This document shows, piece by piece, positions 49,365 through 57,667 of a stretch of 64,000 nucleotides of DNA. The notes under the pieces were generated by a model. It had not been told where the DNA came from. It saw only the letters and a program-made list of their open reading frames with translations, and ran no database searches. Origin of the DNA: Actinomadura sp. K4S16 (lineage in GTDB: Bacteria; Actinomycetota; Actinomycetes; Streptosporangiales; Streptosporangiaceae); the NCBI RefSeq assembly GCF_008327685.1, contig NZ_BDDE01000027.1, positions 62,001 to 126,000 on the forward strand. The letters are read 5' to 3'. Positions within the stretch are counted from its first letter, which is position 1. Each line of letters opens with the position of its first letter. A program made the translations under genes and the position numbers.

Positions 49365-51221
49365 GTGGTGCACGGTCTGCTGAGGCTCCCGGCCACGGCG
49401 GCGATCGCGATGGGGCTCTTGGGCCCGCTCGTCCCGGTCGCCGCGGCACAGGCGGCGCCGCGGGCCGTCCGGATCCATGACATCCAGGGCGCCGCGCACC
49501 TCTCCCCCCTGAAGGGCTCGGCGGTCGCCGGGGTGCCGGGCGTCGTGACGGCGGTGACCACCAACGGCTTCTGGATGCAGGACCCGCGCCCCGACAGGAG
49601 CCCGGCGACGTCCGAGGGCGTCTTCGTCTTCACCCGCACCCGGCCGGAGGCGGCGGTCGGCGACGCGGTCCGGGTGGACGGCAGGGTCAGCGAGTTCCGG
49701 CCGGACGGCGGCTCCTCGGGCGGGCTCACCCGGACCGAGATCGACGCGACCGCCGCCAAGGTCGACGCGCACGGGACGCCGCTGCCGCCCGCCACCCCGC
49801 TCGGCCCGGGCGGACGCAGGGCGCCGGGCGTCATCGACCGCGGAGTCGGGGACGTGGAACGCGGCGGCGCGTTCGACCCGCGCCGCGACGCCCTCGACTT
49901 CTACGAGGCCCTCGAAGGCATGCGGATCGAACTGCGCGACGCCGTCGCGGCCGGTCCGTCCCGCTACGGCGAGCTGCCCGTGCTGCCCTCGCGCGGCGCG
50001 GGCGCCGGGCCGCGGACGGCCCGCGGCGGCGTCCTCCTGCGCGACGGCGACGCCAACCCCGAGCGGGTCATCCTCGACGACGCGCTCGCCGCACTCCCCG
50101 GCATGGACGTCGGCGACCGGCTGCCCGGCGCGAACCGCGGCGTCCTCGACTACTCCTACGGCGACTACAAGCTGCTCCTCACCGCGACGCCGCAGCGCGC
50201 CCCGGGCGGGCTCGCCCGCGAGTCGACCCGGGCGCAGCGCCCCGGCGAGCTCGCGGTCGCCACCGTCGGGCTCGACGGGCTGAGCCCCGACGCCCCGGCC
50301 GCGCGGTTCGACGCCGCGGCGCGCGACATCGTGGACGGCCTGCGCTCCCCCGACCTCGTCGCGGTGAGCGGCCTCGGCGACAACAGCGGCGCGGACGACG
50401 ACGGCACCGTCGCCGACGACCAGAGCGTCGCGCAGCTGATCACGGCGATCAGCGCGGCGGGCGGCCCCGCCTACGACTGGCGGTCGGTCGACCCGCGCGA
50501 CAACGCCGACGGCCGCAAGGGCGCCAACGAGCGGGTGGGGTTCCTGTTCCGCACCGACCGCGGGCTCGCGTTCGTCGACCGGCCGTCGCTGTCGGAGCCC
50601 GTCCCGGACGACCCGCCCGCGCGGCCCGACCCGGCCGTCACCCCGGTCAGGGCCGTCCCGCGCGGCGGCACGGCCGGGCTCACGCTGAGCCCCGGGCGGA
50701 TCGCGCCGGGCGACGCCGCGTGGGCCGGCACCCGCAAGCCGATCGCCGGGGAGCTGACCTGGCGGGGCCGCCGCATCATCGTCGTCGCCAACCAGTGGTT
50801 CCCCCGCACCGGCGACGACCAGCCGCTGTTCGGCCGCCGCCAGCCGCCCGCCCAGCCCACCCAGTGGCGCCGGGACGCGCAGGCCCGCGTGGTCGCGGGC
50901 TTCGTGAACTCCGTCCGGAGGGTGGACGCGCGCGCCAGCGTGATCGTGGCGGGCGACCTCGGCGACCGCGGGACGTCCGCGCCGGTCCGCACCCTCGCCG
51001 CGGGCGCGGGGCTCGCCGACCTGCCCGCGGAACTGCCCACGGGCGACCGCTACACGGCGATCACCGGCGGCAACGCCGAGGACCTCGACCACATCCTGCT
51101 GAGCCGGGCGCTGCGCGGGAGCCGGCACGAGTACGACGTGGTGCACCGCAACGCGGAGTTCGCCGACCGCGCCGGCGACCGCGACCCCACGGTCGTCCGC
51201 ATCGCGCTGGCCGGAAGATAA
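49365..51221 (+). CDS. Secreted exonuclease/phosphatase-fold protein with degraded active site
   Basis: A 618-residue secreted protein. The N-terminal signal peptide (LRLPATAAIAMGLLGPLVPV then AAAQAAP) precedes an OB-like domain (IHDIQGAAHLSPLKGSAVAG) and a C-terminal endonuclease/exonuclease/phosphatase fold of the ExeM/NucH type. Family catalytic positions are changed: the region usually QEIEND reads SGLGDNSG (~residue 331), NHFKSKG reads NQWFPRTG (~475), GDLND reads GDLGD (~530) and SDHDP reads GDRDP (~603); only the LDHILLS motif (~569) is kept. It is probably a pseudo-nuclease. The GTG at 49365 with GGAG upstream is the likely start. Confidence 0.8.
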   Translation: MVHGLLRLPATAAIAMGLLGPLVPVAAAQAAPRAVRIHDIQGAAHLSPLKGSAVAGVPGVVTAVTTNGFWMQDPRPDRSPATSEGVFVFTRTRPEAAVGDAVRVDGRVSEFRPDGGSSGGLTRTEIDATAAKVDAHGTPLPPATPLGPGGRRAPGVIDRGVGDVERGGAFDPRRDALDFYEALEGMRIELRDAVAAGPSRYGELPVLPSRGAGAGPRTARGGVLLRDGDANPERVILDDALAALPGMDVGDRLPGANRGVLDYSYGDYKLLLTATPQRAPGGLARESTRAQRPGELAVATVGLDGLSPDAPAARFDAAARDIVDGLRSPDLVAVSGLGDNSGADDDGTVADDQSVAQLITAISAAGGPAYDWRSVDPRDNADGRKGANERVGFLFRTDRGLAFVDRPSLSEPVPDDPPARPDPAVTPVRAVPRGGTAGLTLSPGRIAPGDAAWAGTRKPIAGELTWRGRRIIVVANQWFPRTGDDQPLFGRRQPPAQPTQWRRDAQARVVAGFVNSVRRVDARASVIVAGDLGDRGTSAPVRTLAAGAGLADLPAELPTGDRYTAITGGNAEDLDHILLSRALRGSRHEYDVVHRNAEFADRAGDRDPTVVRIALAGR

Positions 51222-51350
51222 CGCTCCCCGATTTTGGGGGCTGCCAAAAAGTACGGAACGGTAACGTCCGGAACGCCTCCGAGGTTTTCTTCCCGGCCGG
51301 TGGGGCAGCGACCGATCGGCACAACCCCCCACCGGGAGGAGACGCCTTCC

Positions 51351-51536
51351 ATGGCGACCCGATATCGGCCGCACATCGGTCTGTTCGGCCTCATCTACCT
51401 GGTCATCGGCGTGTTCATCGCCTGGGACCGCGGCTACATCAACGAGGGCCTGGTCGCGAAGATCATCAGCGCGCTGCTGGCGATCTTCCTGTGGGTCCTC
51501 GTACTGCTCGGCGTGGACTTCCACATCGAGTTCTGA
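51351..51536 (+). CDS. Small two-helix membrane protein
   Basis: A 61-residue protein with two hydrophobic helices: HIGLFGLIYLVIGVFIAW (~residues 8-25) and IISALLAIFLWVLVLLGVDF (~residues 38-57), joined by a short charged loop (DRGYINEGLVAK). Small proteins of this kind are common and uncharacterised in actinomycetes. The ATG is preceded by GGGAGGAG. A strong terminator follows. Function unknown. Confidence 0.7.
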   Translation: MATRYRPHIGLFGLIYLVIGVFIAWDRGYINEGLVAKIISALLAIFLWVLVLLGVDFHIEF

Positions 51537-51551
51537 TCCCCCGGAACCGGG

Positions 51552-51590
51552 CACGGGCCGCCCCGCACCCCCGCCGCGGGGCGGCCCGTG
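51552..51590 (+). terminator. Strong terminator after the small membrane protein
   Basis: CACGGGCCGCCCCGC / GCGGGGCGGCCCGTG, a perfect 15-bp stem with a 9-nt loop, 15 bp past the stop codon. Confidence 0.88.
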
Positions 51591-51680
51591 TCCTGAAGAG
51601 CGGGCCGTCTCCCGCGCGACAGGTGCACGTCGCCGCTCCGGTCATAGACCGCACAGTGCGGCGAACGTTACTTTCCGCTC

Positions 51681-51761
51681 ATGACGAAAAAAGACTGTAG
51701 TTGCGGACACGGCAGCGGATGCTCGTGCGCGAAGGGCTGCTCCTGCGGCTGCAACGGCTGA
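51681..51761 (+). CDS. 26-residue Cys-rich metal-binding-like peptide
   Basis: An ATG-initiated frame of 26 codons and a TGA encodes a peptide with seven Cys at positions 6, 8, 14, 16, 20, 22 and 24 (CSCGHGSGCSCAKGCSCGC), one His, and otherwise Lys, Gly, Ser and Asn. The CxC spacing is that of small metallothioneins. The coding strand is locally less GC-rich near the start than the flanks. No ribosome site was seen, so a leaderless message is possible. It is convergent with the propeller gene, 45 bp away. It is shorter than gene callers usually report. Whether it is expressed is unknown. Confidence 0.55.
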   Translation: MTKKDCSCGHGSGCSCAKGCSCGCNG

Positions 51762-51806
51762 CCGTCGCCCGGCCCTGCCCGCGGATCCCGAAGGACGCCC
51801 CCGGCC

Positions 51807-54404
51807 TCACCCGGGTGCGGGGGCGCGCCAGAGGATCGGGGAGTCGGTCTCGGTTCCGGTGGCCAGGACCGTGGACCCCATGGCGGTCAGGGCGGTGAGG
51901 CGCTGGTCGCCGGGTCCGGCGAGCCCGGGCACGGCGAGGCGCCGCCATCCCGTTCCGTCGCGGGACGCCAGGACCACCGCGTCGTCCTTCGCGGAGGCCG
52001 CCGCGACGAAGCCGGCGGGAGTCGCCGCGATGGCGGTGGCGGCCAGGCCCGCTCCCAGATCGCGCCGCGTCCAGGTCGCGCCCGCGTCGGTGGACACCAG
52101 CGCGGCGGCGTCGCCGGCGATCGCGACCAGGGTGTCGCCCTTGGCGGCGACATGGGTGAGAGGCACGGCGAGGCCGGGCGGGAGCTTGGCGGCCGTCCAC
52201 TTGAGGCCGTCCGGCGACGTCCACGCCGCGGGCTCCTTGCCGCGGCCGCCGACCGCGACGTAGGCCCTGCTCGTCGCGGCCACGTCGGACGCGGCGCCGT
52301 CCAGGCCCGCGCGGGTCCAGGCGCGTAGATCGGCCGAGCGCCAGGCCGCGCCGGTCCCGACCGCGACGTAGCCGGCCGGGCCGGCGGCGGCGGCGACGGG
52401 CGGCGGGCCCGCCGGGAACTCGGGCTTCTGCCAGGTGAGCCCGTCCTGCGAGGTCATCGCGAGAGGGCCGGAGGACGCGCCCGCCACGCGGCCGACCGCC
52501 AGCCAGCCGCGCCCGCCGTGGACGGCGTCCGACAGCCCGCCGGCCGTGGCGGGGAACCCGGCGCGCTTCCACGCGCGGCCGTCCGGGGCCGTCCAGATCG
52601 CCGCGTTGCCGTTGGTGCTGCCCACCGCGACGGAGAGGCCCGGCGCCGCGGCGAGCGACCTGACCGAGCGCTCCGGGTGGACGGCGCCCGGGACGGTGCG
52701 GAGGTCCACGCCGAGCAGGTAGCCGTCGTCGCCCTGGCGCCCGGAGACGGCGACCTTCCCGTTCGCGACCGTCAGCCCGCTGCCGCGCACCGGCGCCGGG
52801 ACGGTGCCGCCCGGCTGCCAGGTGCGGCCGTCGGTGCTGCGCAGGACGGTGTGCGCGCCCTTCGCGCCCTCGACGATGACGGCGAGGCCGGAGGGCGTGC
52901 CGTCGAAGCGGTCGACGCCCGTGCCGCCGAACCGGCTCACGGCCTGCCACCGGGCGCCGTCCGCCGAGGTGAACAGGACGCCGAAGCGCTTGGTCCTGCG
53001 GTGCTTCTTGCGGCCGGTGGTCTGCCTGCCCTCGCGGACGGTCGCGAACCCGCCGGGCCCGACCGCCAGGCCCTTCGTCGGTCCGTACGAGCCCTGCGCC
53101 TGCGGGACGCCGGCGAGCGTCCACGTCCGGCCGCCGTCGGTGGACCGCCAGAGGCCGTCGGCGCGCACGGTCCGCGTGACCTTCCTCTTGCCGCGCTTCT
53201 GGATGACCCTCTTGCCATACGTGCCGTGGGCGACGACCACGTTGCCGGACGCCGCCACGCGGTCGAAGGCGGTGATCCCCGCGGCGTCGACGCGCTGCCA
53301 CGCCCGCCCGTCCGCCGAGCTCCAGGCGACCGCGCGGCCGCCGGACGCGCCCACGGCGAGGAAGCCCTGGCCGGTGCGCGCCAGATCGTTCACCTGGTCG
53401 GACGGCGTGAAGCCCGCGGCGGGCGGGCGGCGCGTCCAGGTCGCGGCGTCCTCGCTCGTCCATGCCACGACGCCGCCCGCGGACGTCCGGCCGAGCGCCG
53501 CCCAGCGGCCGGCGCCGCCGTCGACGAGGCGCGGGGTGTCGCCGGGAGGGACGGCGGAGCCGTCCGCGGTGCGCAGCCGGGCGAGCGACCAGGCGTGCCC
53601 CGCGTCGGCGGAGACGAGGAAGCGGGTCTGTTCGCGGCCCGGGACGCCGTCGCCCTCGGTGCCCGCCGCGACGACGGTCGCGCCCGCCGAGGCGATGGTC
53701 GTGAGGTCCTGGACGAGGCCGTCGCTCGTGGCCGCCGGATCGGAGGCGAAGAGCTCGCCCGCCGCGATCGGCGCGGGGACGCCCGTCCCGTCCGGCCCGT
53801 CGTCGCCCCGGGACACGGCGAAGATGACACCGCCGGCGACCACGGCGAGCCCGGCCGCGACCGCCGCACGCGCGCGCAGCCGCCGCGTCGGCCCCGACCT
53901 CATCACCGGGCGGGGCAGGGGCCGCGGCGGACCGGCCACCAGGACATCGTGCGGATCTGGCTTCACCGGGCGCGGCCGGACCGCGTTCGGCTGCGGGGGC
54001 TTCGGTCGCGCGGGGACCTGCGAGGGATTCGGCTGCGTGGCCTTCGGTTCCGGGGGCGCGGGCGGGGCGCTCGCGGCCACCGCCACGCCTGGCTTCGACC
54101 GGGCGGGTGCCTTCGCCGAAGGCGTCTCAGGGGCGGCGGCGCCGCTGCGTTCGGGATCGGCGCGGACGGCGTCGCGGCTCGCGGGGCGCTGCTCGACGCT
54201 CCGGGGCGGGGCGCCGTGGCCCCACTCCAGCCCGGCCGCCCGCCACGCCTCGTAGGCGCGCTGCCAGGGCGACAGCGTGGCGGGCATGTCGGCGAGGTCG
54301 CCCGCGACGCCGAAGGTGAGGCGCCGCCGCACGTGGCGTGAGTCCGCCGGGCCCTCCTCGGCCGTCCGCCGGGCCTCGTGCTGCTCCGGGGTCCTCGCCG
54401 CCAC
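51807..54404 (-). CDS. Membrane protein with large extracellular beta-propeller (Asp-box repeats)
   Basis: An 865-residue protein. The cytoplasmic N-terminus (~180 residues) ends in a Pro/Lys-rich stretch. One TM helix follows (LRARAAVAAGLAVVAGGVIF, ~residues 186-205), and the remaining ~650 residues are repeats of the BNR/Asp-box type: WTSEDAATW, WRSTDGGRTWT, LRSTDGRTWQPGG, WTAPDGRAWKR, WTSPDGLKWTA, STDAGATWTRRDL. This predicts one or two seven-bladed propellers outside the cell. No catalytic sialidase residues were recognised, so it is probably a binding or adhesion protein. Confidence 0.85.
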   Translation of the reverse strand: MAARTPEQHEARRTAEEGPADSRHVRRRLTFGVAGDLADMPATLSPWQRAYEAWRAAGLEWGHGAPPRSVEQRPASRDAVRADPERSGAAAPETPSAKAPARSKPGVAVAASAPPAPPEPKATQPNPSQVPARPKPPQPNAVRPRPVKPDPHDVLVAGPPRPLPRPVMRSGPTRRLRARAAVAAGLAVVAGGVIFAVSRGDDGPDGTGVPAPIAAGELFASDPAATSDGLVQDLTTIASAGATVVAAGTEGDGVPGREQTRFLVSADAGHAWSLARLRTADGSAVPPGDTPRLVDGGAGRWAALGRTSAGGVVAWTSEDAATWTRRPPAAGFTPSDQVNDLARTGQGFLAVGASGGRAVAWSSADGRAWQRVDAAGITAFDRVAASGNVVVAHGTYGKRVIQKRGKRKVTRTVRADGLWRSTDGGRTWTLAGVPQAQGSYGPTKGLAVGPGGFATVREGRQTTGRKKHRRTKRFGVLFTSADGARWQAVSRFGGTGVDRFDGTPSGLAVIVEGAKGAHTVLRSTDGRTWQPGGTVPAPVRGSGLTVANGKVAVSGRQGDDGYLLGVDLRTVPGAVHPERSVRSLAAAPGLSVAVGSTNGNAAIWTAPDGRAWKRAGFPATAGGLSDAVHGGRGWLAVGRVAGASSGPLAMTSQDGLTWQKPEFPAGPPPVAAAAGPAGYVAVGTGAAWRSADLRAWTRAGLDGAASDVAATSRAYVAVGGRGKEPAAWTSPDGLKWTAAKLPPGLAVPLTHVAAKGDTLVAIAGDAAALVSTDAGATWTRRDLGAGLAATAIAATPAGFVAAASAKDDAVVLASRDGTGWRRLAVPGLAGPGDQRLTALTAMGSTVLATGTETDSPILWRAPAPG

Positions 54405-54481
54405 ACGCGCTCCTTCACGGTCCCAGTCGAGTCACCATCAAATCGCGCCACGGGTGCCCTTGTACTGACATCACGTGAACG

Positions 54482-54499
54482 GCGGCCGATGGGGGCCGC
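54482..54499. terminator. Hairpin after the DUF1707 gene
   Basis: GCGGCC / GGCCGC, a 6-bp stem with a 6-nt loop, 17 bp beyond the DUF1707 stop on the minus strand and ahead of the propeller gene. Rather short, so moderate support. Confidence 0.4.
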
Positions 54500-54516
54500 G
54501 GGAGCGTTCTATCACC

Positions 54517-55080
54517 TCACGCCCGAGATATCCGATCTTTCGCTTCGATCGCCCCCTTGTAGGCATAGCCCCGGACGCGCAGGACCGGCGCCCCGGCTCC
54601 CGGGTCGCCGCGGACCTCCGCGGACACGCCCAGACCGTCGGCCTCCACGCGGACGCCCGGCGGCACCACGATCTGCACGGTGGACTTGTAGGCGAGCACC
54701 CACAGGGTCGTGACCTCCCCGTCCAGGTCGGCGTCGCGGAGGTCCAGCAGGCCCGTCCCCTTGTAGACGACGGTCGTGAACCGCTCGGGCAGCCGCCACC
54801 GCCCGGCCCGGGTGACCGAGCCCTTGTAGGCGACCTGGAACCGGCCCGCGGGCGCGTTCCCGGCCTCTTCCCGGGCGCTCCGCCCGGACGGCAGGTCGGC
54901 GGCCAGCGCGTTCAGGTCGTCGTGGGTGCGGGCGGCGAGGGCCAGGTCGCTGCGCTCGTCCAGCTCCGACTCGCTCAGCCGACCCTCGGCGAAGGCCGTG
55001 TGGAGCCGGACGAGCATCTCGTCGCGGTCGCGGTCCGAGGCGCGCACGGCGGGCGCAGCCCGGTCTTGCTCGACGCTCAT
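54517..55080 (-). CDS. DUF1707 protein with LiaF-like C-terminal domain
   Basis: A 187-residue protein. The DUF1707 signature is ASDRDRDEMLVRLHTAFAEG then RLSESELDERSDLALAARTH (residues ~14-53). The C-terminal half is a LiaF/cell-wall-active antibiotics response-like beta solenoid with repeated YKGT/YKST strands (TTVVYKGTGLLDLRDADLDG; AYKSTVQIVVPPGVRVEADG; GYAYKGAIEA). It has no TM segment, so it may associate with the membrane through a partner. The ATG at 55080 follows AAGGAG; longer in-frame starts lack one. Confidence 0.8.
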   Translation of the reverse strand: MSVEQDRAAPAVRASDRDRDEMLVRLHTAFAEGRLSESELDERSDLALAARTHDDLNALAADLPSGRSAREEAGNAPAGRFQVAYKGSVTRAGRWRLPERFTTVVYKGTGLLDLRDADLDGEVTTLWVLAYKSTVQIVVPPGVRVEADGLGVSAEVRGDPGAGAPVLRVRGYAYKGAIEAKDRISRA

Positions 55081-55286
55081 CGCATCTCTCCTTCGGGGCG
55101 TTCCGCCTCCGCAGCCTGCGCCCTCCAGCGGGTGGAGGGTCAAGACGCGATGTATCGTAACTCGCCGCCGCTCGGCTTTCGAGACATTCGACCGCATCCC
55201 GACGCGCGATCATGGCTGCGACCTTTACGGACGCCCGTCCAGTAGATTCGGATCAGCCCGTTCATCGAGGTGAGGGGGGACGATCC

Positions 55287-55871
55287 ATGGGCGGGACGCT
55301 CGGCCGCGCGCACGGTCCGTACACGCTGTACGACCTCGACGCGCTGCCCGAGGAGGGCCGCCGGTACGAGCTCGCCGACGGCTGGCTCAACGAGCTGCCC
55401 GGCGACCTATGGCACGACCACGCGGCCGAACAGCTCAAGACCGTCCTGAAGGAGGCGGCGCGGCAGGCGGACGCCGACGTGCACGTCGCCGGCGCCCCGC
55501 AGGACGTCACGACCCCGGCGGGCGTCCGCAAGCCGGACGTGTTCGTCGTCGCGCGCGACGTGGCCCGCGCGGCGCTCGAACGCCGGACCCGCACCTACTA
55601 CGGCCCCGACCTCCTCCTCGTCGCCGAGGTCGTCACGCCGCGCACGGTCAACGAGCAGATCGACCGCGTCCGCAAGGTGGACGAGTACGCCGCGACCGGA
55701 ATCCCGCACTACTGGCTCGTCGACCTGGAGCCGCGGCCCGCCGTCACCCTGCTGGAACTGCGGGACGGCCGCTACGAGATGGCCGGCAAGGCGCGCTCCG
55801 GGGAGACCATCGCCCTGGACCGCCCCTACCCCATCGCCTTCGATCCCGCGCGCCTCTCCGAAATGGACTAG
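55287..55871 (+). CDS. Uma2-family (DUF820) PD-(D/E)XK endonuclease-like protein
   Basis: A 194-residue protein. The Uma2 core is LYDLDALPEEGRRYELADGW (~residues 16-35), RKPDVFVVARD with the metal-binding Asp (~residue 90) and LLLVAEVVTPRTVNEQ followed by RVRKVDEYAATGIPHYWLVD (~residue 127). Uma2 proteins are predicted nucleases abundant in filamentous bacteria, with no settled function. The ATG at 55287 has GAGGGGGGA upstream; an earlier frame start is less supported. The repeat copy B begins 11 bp after the stop. The 206-bp gap before it shows no other gene. Confidence 0.82.
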   Translation: MGGTLGRAHGPYTLYDLDALPEEGRRYELADGWLNELPGDLWHDHAAEQLKTVLKEAARQADADVHVAGAPQDVTTPAGVRKPDVFVVARDVARAALERRTRTYYGPDLLLVAEVVTPRTVNEQIDRVRKVDEYAATGIPHYWLVDLEPRPAVTLLELRDGRYEMAGKARSGETIALDRPYPIAFDPARLSEMD

Positions 55872-55882
55872 CTGTGTTTATA

Positions 55883-56065
55883 GCGTCTTTCTCCTCCTTC
55901 GGGCCTTGAAGGCCCTCCATCGTCGAAAAACGCGGGCGATCGCTGGCATCGCTCCGGCTCGCCTGGCGGCTCACTGCGCGATCAGATTCTCGCTTCGCTC
56001 GAATCTGCCTTCGGACGCGATCGCAACCCTTGAGGTTGTTGCGTGGATGCGGCGATGGTTGCTGC
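55883..56065 (+). repeat. Dispersed 3'-end repeat, copy B
   Basis: Second copy, reading with the Uma2 gene and beginning 11 bp past its stop. It is nearly identical to copy C over ~180 bp. Hairpin 1 is GGGCCT-TGA-AGGCCC at 55901-55915, and the invariant CAGATTC...GAATCTG hairpin is at 55983-56007. The downstream edge runs into a truncated oxidoreductase gene. Confidence 0.9.
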
Positions 56066-56764
56066 GTCTGCGATAAGGGCCCCGCGTTCGCCGAGGACCC
56101 CGGGGTGCTCCGCTACCCGTTCGGGGCCGGTTCCCATGCCGAGTACGTCGCGGCGCCGTCCCGGACGTTCGTCGCCAAGCCGTCCGCCATCGACCACGTG
56201 CAGGCGGGGGCCCTGCCGTTGGCCGCGCTGACCGCGTGGCAGGCGCTGGTCGACACCGCCGACGTGCGGGAGGGCCACCGGGTGCTGATCCATGCGGCGG
56301 CGGGCGGGGTCGGGCATCTGGCCGTGCAGATCGCCAAGGCGCGCGGCGCCTACGTGATCGGCACGGCGAGCGAGGGCAAGCACGCCTTCCTGCGCGGCAT
56401 CGGCGTGGACGAGCCGGTCGACTACCGCGGCGTCGACTTCGCGGACGTCGTCAAGGACGTGGACGTCGTCCTCGACACCATCGGCGGCGACTACGGGCCG
56501 CGCTCGCTGCGGGTGCTGCGGCCGGGCGGGACGCTGGTGTCGGTGGTGCTCAGCAATCTCGACGACATGGACACCAGCGGCGTCCGCTCGGAGACCCTGC
56601 TCGTGGAGCCCGACCACCACGCGCTGGCGCAGATCGCCGCGCTCGCCGAGGCCGGGAGGCTGCGCGCCGAGATCGACTCGGTGTTCCCGCTGGAGGAGGC
56701 GGCGAAGGCGCACGAGCGCGGCGAGACCGGCCGGGTCACAGGAAAGATCGTTCTGACCGTCTAG
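56066..56764 (+). pseudogene. 5'-truncated MDR-family NADP-dependent oxidoreductase
   Basis: From about 56105 the frame encodes the C-terminal two thirds of a zinc-free MDR (quinone oxidoreductase-like) enzyme: HAEYVAAPSRTFVAKPSAID, GALPLAALTAWQALVDTADV, the NADPH fold RVLIHAAAGGVGHLAVQIAK and a terminal GETGRVTGKIVLTV. The family's N-terminal ~90 residues, including the GroES-like domain start, are missing. Repeat copy B lies where they should be. The remaining frame is intact to the stop, so the loss appears recent. It may still be transcribed but should not give an active enzyme. Confidence 0.75.
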
Positions 56765-56773
56765 GCTCGGAGC

Positions 56774-57487
56774 GTGCTGCTCCTCACGACGCTCGACGGC
56801 TGGCGCGCCCAGCCCGGTCCCCGCTTCGTCCTGCGAGAGGCGGGGGCCGTCTGGGCGCCGAACGACGAACCCGGGCTGCTGGCGGTCGCCGACGACGTGT
56901 TCACCGGCGGCCAACTCGTCGCCGTCACGCTGGACCCCGCGCCCGGCGCGGTGCCGGCCCGCGGCGTGATCGACCGCACGACCGCGTCCCGCGTCCGCTA
57001 CCTGCGGCGCGACCCCGCCGGCCGGCACGTCGCCGCCCTGGACCGCCCGGCCACCGCCGAGGCGCTCGACCTGCTGCCGCATCCCGAGGGCGGCTGGTAC
57101 CGCGAGACGTGGCGCTCGGACGCGGCGTTCACGCCGGACGGCTACCCGGGCGAGCGGGCCTCCGCCACCGCCATCTACTTCCTGCTGCCGCCCGGCGAGG
57201 AGTCGATCTGGCACACCGTCCGGTCCGCCGAGCTGTGGCTGTGGCACAGCGGCGGCCCGCTGACCCTGCTCCTCGGCGGGGACGGCGACCGCCCCGAGGA
57301 GACGCCCGAACCGATCGCGCTCGGCGCGGACGTGGCGGGCGGGCAGGTGCCGCAGGCAGTCGTCCCGCCCGGCGTCTGGCAGGCCGCCCGCCCGGCGGCC
57401 GACCAGGAGGTCCTGGTCAGCTGTGTAGTCTCCCCGGGCTTCGATTTCGCGGACTTCACGGCGTCTTTCTCCTCCTTCGGGCCTTGA
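56774..57487 (+). CDS. Cupin DUF985 protein, 3' end formed by the repeat
   Basis: A 237-residue protein. The N-terminal ~80 residues are unassigned (LLLTTLDGWRAQPGPRFVLR). The C-terminal half is a DUF985 cupin: LLPHPEGGWYRETWRSDAAF, ATAIYFLLPPGEESIWHTVR, SAELWLWHSGGPLTLLLGG and QAVVPPGVWQAARPAADQEV, with conserved His residues for metal or ligand. The natural C-terminus ends near SPGFDFADFT; the last residues ASFSSFGP and the stop codon are read from repeat copy C. GTG is the start. Confidence 0.78.
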   Translation: MLLLTTLDGWRAQPGPRFVLREAGAVWAPNDEPGLLAVADDVFTGGQLVAVTLDPAPGAVPARGVIDRTTASRVRYLRRDPAGRHVAALDRPATAEALDLLPHPEGGWYRETWRSDAAFTPDGYPGERASATAIYFLLPPGEESIWHTVRSAELWLWHSGGPLTLLLGGDGDRPEETPEPIALGADVAGGQVPQAVVPPGVWQAARPAADQEVLVSCVVSPGFDFADFTASFSSFGP

Positions 57488-57643
57488 AGGCCCTCCATCG
57501 TCGAAAAACGCGGGCGATCGCTGGCATCGCTCCGTCTCGCCTGGCGGCTCGCTGCGCGATCAGATTCTCGCTTCGCTCGAATCTGCCTTCGGACGCGATC
57601 GCAACCATTGAGGTTGTTGCGTGGTTGCGGCGATGGATGCTGC
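57461..57643 (+). repeat. Dispersed 3'-end repeat, copy C
   Basis: Third copy, direct orientation with copy B and overlapping the last codons of the cupin gene. Differences from B are few single-base changes. The invariant hairpin CAGATTC...GAATCTG is at 57561-57585. Between B and C lie the truncated oxidoreductase and the cupin gene. Confidence 0.9.
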
Positions 57644-57667
57644 CGTCACGGTACGCCGTCCTGGCCC

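Noticed and set aside
51807..54404. Sialidase
   Set aside because: Asp-box repeats are present but the catalytic Arg triad, Tyr and Glu set of sialidases was not recognised, and a membrane anchor precedes a large repeat domain.
55883..57643. Composite transposon bounded by copies B and C
   Set aside because: No transposase frame, no terminal inverted repeats and no target duplication were visible; the copies behave as 3'-end elements.
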